Shown in pieces: positions 1 through 5,112 of a stretch of DNA of 5,112 nucleotides. Below the pieces are notes generated by a model. That model worked only from the letters and a program-made list of their open reading frames with translations. It was not told where the DNA came from and did not search any database. Position 1 is the stretch's first letter. Each line of letters opens with the position of its first letter. Position numbers and translations under genes: made by a program. The stretch is taken from positions 1 through 5,112 of the forward strand of contig JBHBDS010000117.1 in the NCBI GenBank assembly GCA_041784625.1, read 5' to 3'. The DNA is from JAUNKE01 sp041784625 (GTDB lineage Bacteria; Bacillota; Clostridia; Peptostreptococcales; Filifactoraceae).

Positions 1-2
1 AT

Positions 3-1538
3 GCGATCGTATATTTTTTGGCGCTTGTTGTGTCCCATCTGCTGGCGTTTCGATTGGAGACAAATCTTCGCAAAGAGGGGATTGCTCATCTGCTGAGAGC
101 ATCGTTTGCATTTTTTGACACCAATTCATCGGGTCGGATTCGCAAGATTATTGACGACAATGCAGTGGACACACATATGATCGTGGCGCATTTGATTCCA
201 GATGTTACGACGGCAATTGTTTCGCCGATTATGATGATTGGGATTACTTTTGCGGCAGATTATCGGCTGGGGATTTTGCTGATTGTTGTGCTGATCATCA
301 CAATGCTCCAGATGAAATCGATGATGGGCGACAGAGAGTTTATGAAAAAATATACTGCATCGCTTGAGAAAATGAACTCAGAAGCGGTGGAATATGTGCG
401 AGGCATGCAGGTTGTCAAAATTTTTCGCACGACGGTGTATTCGTTCAAAACTTTTTACGACACGATTATGAGCTATTCCAAAGATGCGCTCGATTATTCG
501 ATGAGTTGCCGAAAAGGTTTTGTTTCCTTCCAAGTGATTTTGGCGCTATTTGGCGCAGCGACTATTCCAGTTGGAATCGTTTTGATGAATCAGGGTGCTC
601 CAGTGGCAGATATTTTTGCAAAAATTATTTTTTTCGCATGCTTTGCGGGGATGATGTTCACTTGTCTCATGAAAATAATGTATGTGGGGATGTTTCAGTA
701 TCAAGCGGACATGGCGGTGTCGAAGCTGGAAGAAATTTTTGGACAGATGCAAAAAAATGCGCTCCTCTGGGGAAGCGAGGAGAAGTTTGAAAATTGTTCG
801 ATCGAATTTTGTGATGTTTCGTTCAAGTACGAAGAAGATTATGTTCTCCAAAATTTGAACCTAAAACTCGAGGAAGGAAAAACGTATGCACTCGTTGGCT
901 CGTCGGGTGGGGGAAAATCAACCATCGCCAAACTGATTTCGGGATTCTACAAAATCAACGAAGGAGAGCTTCGTATCGGTGGAAAAAGCATCGATTCCTA
1001 CAGCGAGCATGCGCTGATGAAAAATATTGCGTTTGTTTTCCAACATAGCAAGCTGTTCAAAATGAGCATCTATGACAATGTGAAGCTTGGCAACCCTTCC
1101 GCAACGGATGAAGAAATCAAAAACGCACTCACTCTAGCGCAATGTGATTTTGTCGAAAAACTCAAAGACAAGGAGCATACCGTCATTGGTTCCAAGGGTG
1201 TATATCTATCGGGTGGAGAAACGCAGCGCATCGCCATTGCTCGTGCAATTCTCAAAAATGCTAACATCGTCATCTTGGATGAGGCATCGGCGGCAACTGA
1301 CCCAGAGAATGAATACGAATTGCAGCAGGCTTTTTCGAATCTGATGAAAGGCAAGACCGTCATCATGATTGCACACAGGCTCACGACCATTCGCAAGGTG
1401 GATGAAATTCTCGTGGTGGACAATGGCCAGATCGTCGAGCGTGGATCGGATCAAGAGCTGATGGCTCTAGGTGGAAGATACAAAACTTTGCAAGAAATTT
1501 TCACGCAAGCGAACAGTTGGAGGGTTTATGATAAATAG
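3..1538 (+). CDS. Half-type ABC transporter, permease-ATPase fusion (IrtA/YbtP-like), N-terminus cut by window edge
   Basis: This is one half of a predicted heterodimeric inner-membrane ABC transporter that uses ATP hydrolysis to move a substrate. The frame is open from base 3, giving 511 visible codons. Relatives have about 575-590 residues, so roughly 65-75 residues including TM1 lie upstream; the TTG at 18 is internal. Numbering from the first visible codon, TM2 ends near residue 16 and is followed by the FFDTNSSGRIRK intracellular loop (37-48). TM3 and TM4 lie near 68-101, an EYVRG motif at 130-134, and TM5 and TM6 near 173-225. The ATPase domain carries Walker A GSSGGGKST (299-307), Q-loop Gln347, signature LSGGETQ (402-408), Walker B IVILDE (422-427, catalytic Glu427) and switch His458, so it looks active. 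The D-loop reads SAATD rather than SALD. The membrane-domain motifs match, from memory, the IrtA/YbtP group, some of which import ferric siderophores despite an exporter fold. Direction and substrate are inferred. A multidrug-exporter role is the main alternative. Confidence 0.93.
   Translation, partial: AIVYFLALVVSHLLAFRLETNLRKEGIAHLLRASFAFFDTNSSGRIRKIIDDNAVDTHMIVAHLIPDVTTAIVSPIMMIGITFAADYRLGILLIVVLIITMLQMKSMMGDREFMKKYTASLEKMNSEAVEYVRGMQVVKIFRTTVYSFKTFYDTIMSYSKDALDYSMSCRKGFVSFQVILALFGAATIPVGIVLMNQGAPVADIFAKIIFFACFAGMMFTCLMKIMYVGMFQYQADMAVSKLEEIFGQMQKNALLWGSEEKFENCSIEFCDVSFKYEEDYVLQNLNLKLEEGKTYALVGSSGGGKSTIAKLISGFYKINEGELRIGGKSIDSYSEHALMKNIAFVFQHSKLFKMSIYDNVKLGNPSATDEEIKNALTLAQCDFVEKLKDKEHTVIGSKGVYLSGGETQRIAIARAILKNANIVILDEASAATDPENEYELQQAFSNLMKGKTVIMIAHRLTTIRKVDEILVVDNGQIVERGSDQELMALGGRYKTLQEIFTQANSWRVYDK
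1519..1524 (+). promoter_or_regulatory. Ribosome binding site that fixes the start of the second ABC half-transporter
   Basis: GGAGGG lies 3-4 bases before the ATG at 1528, inside the last codons of the preceding gene. The frame could be extended upstream to an ATG at 1471. That would overlap the previous gene by 68 bp and add 19 basic residues unlike a transporter N-terminus, so 1528 is preferred. Confidence 0.75.
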
Positions 1539-3249
1539 AATTCAAAATATCTACGGCGTGACCGAGTCGGGGGCAAAAGATTTGTTTGTATCAAGCATTG
1601 CGGCTTTTTTCAAAAATTTTGCGTATATGCTTCCAGCGTTTTTGACGATGTATTTTGCAAAGCAGTTGATGGAAGGCGAAATCAATTCCCCAATGTTCTA
1701 CGGGATCTGGATTGTTGCGCTCGCCATCGTGATGGGCGTGATCATTTTTGTGGAGTACAACAAGACTTTTAATGCGACCTACAGCGAGAGTGCGAATCTA
1801 CGGATTGAGATCGCCAATTTGCTCAAAGAGTTGCCGCTGTCTTATTTTAACAAGCATGATATTTCTGATCTTTCGCAGACGGTGATGAAAGATGTGGCGG
1901 ATATCGAGCATGCGATTTCTCATGCGATCCCGCAGTTTATGGGTTTTGTTGCATTTTTGATCGTCGTATCATCGATGATGCTATTTGGACATCCGATCTT
2001 GGCGCTGACGATTCTTTTGCCGATTGCATTCAGCTTTGCCCTGCTGATGCTGTCCAAAAAAATGCAGCACAAAGGAACGAAAAAATATTATGATGCACTG
2101 CGAGCTAATTCCGAGAGTTTTCAAGAAGCGATCGAGATGCAGCAGGAGATCAAATCCTATGGCAGAGTGCAGGAGATGCAACAAAAACTTTTTGCACAGC
2201 AAGATCAGAACGAAAAAATTCATATCGAGTCCGAATTTGTACAAGCGATTCCGATTTCATTTTCGACGTCGCTGCTCAAATTTTCGCTTGGACTGACCAT
2301 TCTGCTTGGAACGACGCTCTACCTCCACCAGCAAGTGTCACTACTTTATTTGGTGGGCTATATGATGGCAGCGTCCAAAATTGTGGATGCTGTGTCGAGT
2401 CTTTATGCCAACATCGGCGAGATTATGTACATTGATGCGCGCATCAGTAGGATCAAAGCGCTGCGCAATGCACCCAAACAGCAGGGTGAACCTCAGGAGC
2501 TAAAAAGCTACGACATCGAGTTCCAAAATGTCTCATTTTCCTACGATGGAGAGCGAAAAGTGGTGGATGGCATTTCTTTTGTTGCGAAACAAAACGAAGT
2601 CACCGCACTGGTCGGACCATCTGGCTCAGGCAAAACCTCGGTGCTCCGTCTGATGTCGAGGCTCTACGACAATAGCGATGGAAAAATTTTGATCGATGGC
2701 AAAGAGATCAGCCATATCGATACGGATAGTCTGTTTGAAAAAATTTCGATCGTGTTCCAAGAAGTGATTTTGTTCAATAATTCGGTGATGGAAAATATTC
2801 GGATCGGGGACAAAAACGCAACGGATGAACAAGTGATTGCTGCAGCAAAAATGGCAAATTGCCACGAGTTTATTGAAAAACTGCCAGAGGGTTATCAGAC
2901 GATGATTGGCGAGAACGGAAGCAAATTGTCGGGCGGTGAGCGTCAGCGGATTTCGATTGCAAGAGCCTTTTTGAAAAATGCGCCGATCATACTGCTGGAT
3001 GAGATTTCGGCATCGCTTGATGTGGAAAATGAGATGAAAATCCAAGAGAGTCTCAACACCCTCATCAAAGACAAGACCGTGGTGATCATCTCGCATCGTC
3101 TCAAGTCGATCGAAAATGCGGACAAGATTATTGTGATGAATGAAGGAAAAATTGACGCAATGGGCACGCACGAACAACTGATGGAAAAATCCCAGCTCTA
3201 CCAAAATATGGTTCGCAAAGCGGGGCTAACGGCAGATTTTGTGTACTAA
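1528..3249 (+). CDS. Half-type ABC transporter, permease-ATPase fusion (IrtB/YbtQ-like)
   Basis: This is the probable partner of the preceding gene in a heterodimeric membrane transporter. It is full length at 573 residues, starts at ATG 1528 behind a GGAGGG site, and overlaps the upstream gene by 11 bp, which suggests translational coupling and equal expression. Six membrane segments are predicted near residues 20-42, 57-75, 135-153, 156-175, 245-266 and 271-290. The loop motif LPLSYFNKHDISDLS (102-116) followed by IEHAISHAIP (126-135) is typical of the YbtQ/IrtB-type half, from memory. The ATPase domain is complete: Walker A GPSGSGKT (363-370), Q-loop Gln411, signature LSGGERQ (467-473), Walker B IILLDE (487-492, catalytic Glu492), D-loop SASLD (494-498) and switch His523. 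With both halves carrying intact catalytic glutamates, both nucleotide sites may be active. By family the substrate could be a siderophore or a related iron compound, but nothing in the sequence decides this. A drug or lipid exporter is possible. Confidence 0.95.
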   Translation: MINRIQNIYGVTESGAKDLFVSSIAAFFKNFAYMLPAFLTMYFAKQLMEGEINSPMFYGIWIVALAIVMGVIIFVEYNKTFNATYSESANLRIEIANLLKELPLSYFNKHDISDLSQTVMKDVADIEHAISHAIPQFMGFVAFLIVVSSMMLFGHPILALTILLPIAFSFALLMLSKKMQHKGTKKYYDALRANSESFQEAIEMQQEIKSYGRVQEMQQKLFAQQDQNEKIHIESEFVQAIPISFSTSLLKFSLGLTILLGTTLYLHQQVSLLYLVGYMMAASKIVDAVSSLYANIGEIMYIDARISRIKALRNAPKQQGEPQELKSYDIEFQNVSFSYDGERKVVDGISFVAKQNEVTALVGPSGSGKTSVLRLMSRLYDNSDGKILIDGKEISHIDTDSLFEKISIVFQEVILFNNSVMENIRIGDKNATDEQVIAAAKMANCHEFIEKLPEGYQTMIGENGSKLSGGERQRISIARAFLKNAPIILLDEISASLDVENEMKIQESLNTLIKDKTVVIISHRLKSIENADKIIVMNEGKIDAMGTHEQLMEKSQLYQNMVRKAGLTADFVY

Positions 3250-3250
3250 T

Positions 3251-3256
3251 AGGAGG
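3251..3256 (+). promoter_or_regulatory. Consensus Shine-Dalgarno for the ECF S-component gene
   Basis: A perfect AGGAGG begins one base after the stop codon of the upstream gene, with a 4-base spacer to the ATG at 3261. The 11-bp gap between genes leaves no room for a separate promoter, so this gene is read from the same transcript as the ABC pair. An overlapping start at 3239 in another frame has no comparable site. Confidence 0.85.
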
Positions 3257-3260
3257 AAAT

Positions 3261-3845
3261 ATGAACAAGTTAACCGTAAAAGATTTAATAAACGCAGGAC
3301 TATTTTCGATTCTAATTGTGGCACTGGTGTGGTGCGGAGGAATGATTGGATTTGTTCCCGTGCTAATGCCGATTGTACCATTTTGTTGCACGATTTTGTC
3401 GGGACCCGCATTTATGCTTTACTCGACCAAGATCAATAAATTTGGGATGGTGCTGATTCTAGGAATTATCATCTCGCTCGTGTTTGCGACATCGGGACAT
3501 GGATTGTATGTAATCCCAGGGACAATTCTTGTAGCGCTTGTGTGCGAATGGATTATGAAAAAAGGCGAGTACAAAAGCGTGAATCATGCGAGATGGGCGT
3601 ATACATTCTTCGCCGTGTTTGCGGCATTCAACTTGATACCGATGTATATCGGACGAGAAGCATATGTGGAGAAGCTACTTGCGATGGGTTATGGAAGAGA
3701 ATTTCTAGAAAAATTGCTCGCAGTGATGCCACCGTGGTCCTTTGTGCCAGTGGTGCTGCTTGGATGCCTTGGAGGGTATATCGGCTGCACGATTGGAATC
3801 AAAATGCTGAATAAACATTTTAAGAAAGCGGGAATGATTTCGTAA
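3261..3845 (+). CDS. ECF transporter substrate-capture (S) component, Trep_Strep / MptD-like family
   Basis: This is a predicted integral membrane protein of 194 residues that would bind the substrate of an energy-coupling-factor importer and toggle in the membrane when joined to EcfT and EcfA. It is very hydrophobic, with about six membrane segments near residues 10-30, 33-50, 61-77, 82-97, 111-130 and 158-180, as expected for S components. The N-terminal MNKLTVKDLINAGLF, a TKINKFGM segment (56-63), a GYG motif (143-145) and the C-terminal KHFKKAG (185-191) match the Trep_Strep family as I remember it, whose members have about 190-200 residues. The short segment near 8-11 may carry the small residues used for docking on EcfT. 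The gene follows the ABC pair by 11 bp, while its EcfT and EcfA partners lie downstream across a 183-bp gap. It contains six cysteines (25, 42, 43, 95, 169, 176), which is notable for so small a protein. The substrate is unknown; haem or another iron compound is suggested only by gene context. Confidence 0.88.
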   Translation: MNKLTVKDLINAGLFSILIVALVWCGGMIGFVPVLMPIVPFCCTILSGPAFMLYSTKINKFGMVLILGIIISLVFATSGHGLYVIPGTILVALVCEWIMKKGEYKSVNHARWAYTFFAVFAAFNLIPMYIGREAYVEKLLAMGYGREFLEKLLAVMPPWSFVPVVLLGCLGGYIGCTIGIKMLNKHFKKAGMIS

Positions 3846-3860
3846 AAGTACCAAAGATTC

Positions 3861-3890
3861 TTGACAGTTGAAAACAATTTTTTGTGGAAT
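3861..3890 (+). promoter_or_regulatory. Possible sigma-70-type promoter ahead of the ecfT-ecfA pair
   Basis: A perfect -35 box TTGACA (3861-3866) is followed after 18 bp by TGGAAT (3885-3890), which matches 4 of 6 bases of TATAAT. The sequence between and after is AT-rich. It sits 15 bp after the S-component stop and about 140 bp before the EcfT start, so it could give the T and A genes independent expression. The -10 is weak and the spacer slightly long, so this is only a candidate. If transcription starts near 3897, the transcript would run straight into the hairpin at 3917-3951. Confidence 0.3.
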
Positions 3891-3916
3891 TCATTGTTCG
3901 GAAAAAAATATGGATG

Positions 3917-3957
3917 AATCCCTATTCTGCTATCTTCTGCGAATAGGGATTTGTTTG
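3917..3957 (+). terminator. Perfect 11-bp hairpin between S and T genes; probable intrinsic terminator or attenuator
   Basis: AATCCCTATTC (3917-3927) and GAATAGGGATT (3941-3951) are exact reverse complements separated by a 13-base loop, and the right arm runs into a T-rich tail, TTTGTTT. The stem has four G-C pairs, and the pairing can be extended outward only through wobble pairs. It lies 72 bases beyond the S-gene stop and 77 bases before the EcfT start. It could end or weaken transcription from the ABC-ABC-S part, or form a 5' leader structure of the ecfT message. The T-tract is interrupted and short, so termination may be partial, which would suit an operon in which downstream genes are still read. 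Confidence 0.55.
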
Positions 3958-4016
3958 AAAGTAATCCCAAACGAAATGTATTGAAGCTATTCAAAAATGA
4001 TACAAAACTTTTGACG

Positions 4017-4022
4017 AAAGGA
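4017..4022 (+). promoter_or_regulatory. Ribosome binding site selecting a GTG start for EcfT
   Basis: AAAGGA stands 6 bases before GTG 4029, good spacing for initiation. The other in-frame starts, TTG at 3951, 3981 and 4011, have no recognisable site in front of them. The one at 3951 also begins within the hairpin's right arm. Confidence 0.65.
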
Positions 4023-4028
4023 CAAATT

Positions 4029-4721
4029 GTGAGACTAGATTTTCGAACCAAATTTTTGATGACGATGATCACATCGACAATCTGCATCTCAGGGACGCTC
4101 GATACTCGATACCCTTTTATTGGCATGCTCGTGTCATGGCTACCTTTTGTGCTCGTTTTGTTTGAAAAAAAGTACAAAATGTTTCTCAAAGGAACGGGAG
4201 CGATTTTGTTGGCGAGCTTGCTAACCCATATTCTAGTGACCGAAGACTCGATGCTGTGGGCGGTTGTCCTCTTTTTTTCCACCGTGGTGCTTCGGATGAT
4301 GCCAGGGATCATGATGGGATACTATGCTGTGATTTCGACAACGATGTCCGATTTGGTGGAATCGCTCCGACGGATGAAACTGCCCGATGCGATCATCATT
4401 CCGATCTCGGTGATGTTCCGCTTTTTTTATTCGGTGCAAGAAGACTACGCTCTCATCAACGACTCGATGAAGATGCATTCGCTCACGCTGCGAGATTCAT
4501 GGAAAAATCCGATGACGCTGATGGAGTACAAACTCGTTCCGCTTTTGATGACCTTGTCAAAAACTGCGGATGATGTCGCAATTTCTGCCATGACAAGAGG
4601 AATGGTCGTCGGACAAAAAAGAACGAGTATTTCGACCACGAGAATCAGAGCGCTCGACATCGCAATATTTTTTTTGATGATGATTTTTATTTGGTTTTAC
4701 ATAAGGAGTATCTATGCTTAG
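4029..4721 (+). CDS. ecfT: ECF transporter transmembrane coupling protein, EcfT/CbiQ family
   Basis: This is the predicted T component, which links the ATPases to the S component and passes on the motion from ATP hydrolysis at the cytoplasmic membrane. From GTG 4029 it has 230 residues, within the usual EcfT range. That start places the conserved LDxRTK motif (L3-D4-F5-R6-T7-K8) right at the N-terminus, where EcfT proteins normally carry it. The frame stays open to TTG 3951, which would add 26 polar residues without family support. Membrane stretches lie near 9-22, 30-45, 55-70, 75-105 and 209-228. The cytoplasmic coupling region holds two arginine motifs expected to seat in the ATPase grooves: SLRRMKLP (112-119) and AMTRGM (187-192, the ARG-type motif). 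RFFYSVQEDY (131-140) and GQKRTSI (195-201) are also typical. The stop overlaps the next gene by 8 bp, so T and A are probably translationally coupled. Gene order supports pairing with the S protein upstream. I see no damage to the frame. Confidence 0.9.
   Translation: MRLDFRTKFLMTMITSTICISGTLDTRYPFIGMLVSWLPFVLVLFEKKYKMFLKGTGAILLASLLTHILVTEDSMLWAVVLFFSTVVLRMMPGIMMGYYAVISTTMSDLVESLRRMKLPDAIIIPISVMFRFFYSVQEDYALINDSMKMHSLTLRDSWKNPMTLMEYKLVPLLMTLSKTADDVAISAMTRGMVVGQKRTSISTTRIRALDIAIFFLMMIFIWFYIRSIYA
4703..4708 (+). promoter_or_regulatory. Shine-Dalgarno for the EcfA gene, inside the end of ecfT
   Basis: AAGGAG lies 5 bases before ATG 4714, within the last codons of ecfT. It supports this start and the 8-bp overlap between the two genes. 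Confidence 0.8.
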
Positions 4722-5112
4722 CATCAAGGGATTAACGGTCAAATTTGAAAATGATCCGATCTTGCAAAATATCAATTTGGACGTGAGAAAAGGCGAAGTA
4801 GCGGTCATCACGGGCTGTTCGGGCTCGGGCAAGTCGACGCTCATCAAGGTGCTCAACGGAGTGATTCCATTTTTTGAAAATGCCGAAGTAGAAGGCTCTG
4901 TGCAGTATGATGAGGTGGAATTTTTGGAGCAGGATATTTCGGAGCGCAGCAAATTTGTCTCCACGGTTTTTCAAAATCCCAAAACGCAATTCTACTGCAC
5001 CAACTCGACGGACGAAATCGCCTTTGCGCTCGAAAATCGGGGAACCCCTCGAGAAAAAATTCTGCAAAGAATCCATCATTACTGCAATCTTTTGCAGACA
5101 AAGGATTTGCCG
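4714..5112 (+). CDS. ECF transporter ATP-binding protein, EcfA family, cut at the right edge
   Basis: This is the predicted energising ATPase of the ECF importer, bound to the cytoplasmic side of EcfT. Only 133 codons are visible, and the frame is still open at the window end. It starts MLSIKGLTVKFEND, the usual opening of an ABC ATPase domain. It carries Walker A GCSGSGKST (34-42) and the Q-loop VFQNP (85-89) followed by TQFYCTNSTDEIAF (91-104). The QNPxxQ pattern with a following DEIAF is characteristic of EcfA/CbiO rather than of exporter ATPases. The signature motif, Walker B and switch histidine lie beyond the edge, so activity cannot be judged. In Trep_Strep-type operons this gene often encodes two fused ATPase domains (about 480 residues, from memory). 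Whether that holds here, or a second EcfA gene follows, cannot be seen. It overlaps ecfT by 8 bp behind an AAGGAG site, which argues for coupled synthesis of the T and A parts. Confidence 0.93.
   Translation, partial: MLSIKGLTVKFENDPILQNINLDVRKGEVAVITGCSGSGKSTLIKVLNGVIPFFENAEVEGSVQYDEVEFLEQDISERSKFVSTVFQNPKTQFYCTNSTDEIAFALENRGTPREKILQRIHHYCNLLQTKDLP

Noticed and set aside
1..3. ATG at the very first base as a gene start
   Set aside because: It is in a different frame from the ABC transporter, whose frame is already open at base 3 and encodes the end of a membrane helix.
2626..3204. 192-codon open frame on the minus strand
   Set aside because: It lies wholly antisense to the ATPase domain of the second ABC gene, has no ribosome site that I see, and its translation has no recognisable domain.
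3873..3898. AACAAT...ATTGTT inverted repeat (6 bp, 14-base spacer) overlapping the candidate -10, as an operator
   Set aside because: Six-base AT-rich arms are expected by chance in such sequence, and the site does not match a Fur, DtxR/MtsR or PerR box that I recognise.
3901..3927. Bidirectional terminator, using the A-tract at 3902-3908 as a T-tract on the minus strand
   Set aside because: The A-tract is 8 bases away from the stem, and no minus-strand gene is there to be terminated.
3897..4028. Riboswitch in the ecfT leader
   Set aside because: Only one simple hairpin is present, with about 20 bases ahead of it from the possible start site. I see no multi-stem junction or conserved core of cobalamin, TPP, FMN or similar classes.
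3689..4312. 207-codon open frame on the minus strand spanning the S-T gap
   Set aside because: Both ends are antisense to well-supported genes, the translation is low-complexity and Ser/Thr/Lys-rich with no family resemblance, and it would need to read through the hairpin.

Overview
The window is a single plus-strand transport locus from a bacterium, probably a low-to-mid-GC Bacillota (Firmicutes) or a group with similar transporter sets, such as treponemes. The reasons are AGGAGG-type Shine-Dalgarno sites in front of several genes, tight or overlapping gene packing, GC that looks to be in the 40s percent by eye, and a Trep_Strep-type membrane protein, a family typical of streptococci, clostridia and treponemes. 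I cannot name a genus.

From left to right there are five protein genes. (1) A half-type ABC transporter (membrane domain plus ATPase) has lost its N-terminus at the left edge. (2) A second, complete half-type ABC transporter overlaps the first by 11 bp. Together these look like a heterodimer of the exporter-fold family that includes IrtA/IrtB and YbtP/YbtQ, which import siderophore-type ligands. (3) A small, very hydrophobic protein matches the Trep_Strep / MptD-type ECF S (substrate-capture) component. (4) After a 183-bp gap holding a possible promoter and a clear hairpin comes an EcfT/CbiQ-type membrane coupling protein, best started at a GTG. (5) An EcfA-type ATPase overlaps the EcfT gene by 8 bp and runs off the right edge.

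Genes 3 to 5 supply the S, T and A parts of one energy-coupling-factor importer. Genes 1 and 2 would form a second, independently powered transporter in the same transcription unit. The gene order ABC-ABC-S-T-A resembles, as I recall it, the distal part of the Streptococcus pyogenes sia operon, whose SiaFGH proteins have been described as an ECF-family haem importer. A shared role in uptake of an iron-containing compound (haem or siderophore) is therefore a reasonable inference. Nothing in the window fixes the substrate: no biosynthetic gene, substrate-binding lipoprotein, regulator or known metal box is visible.

The least explained stretch is the 3846-4028 gap between the S and T genes. I see no RNA genes, mobile elements, CRISPR arrays or pseudogenes.
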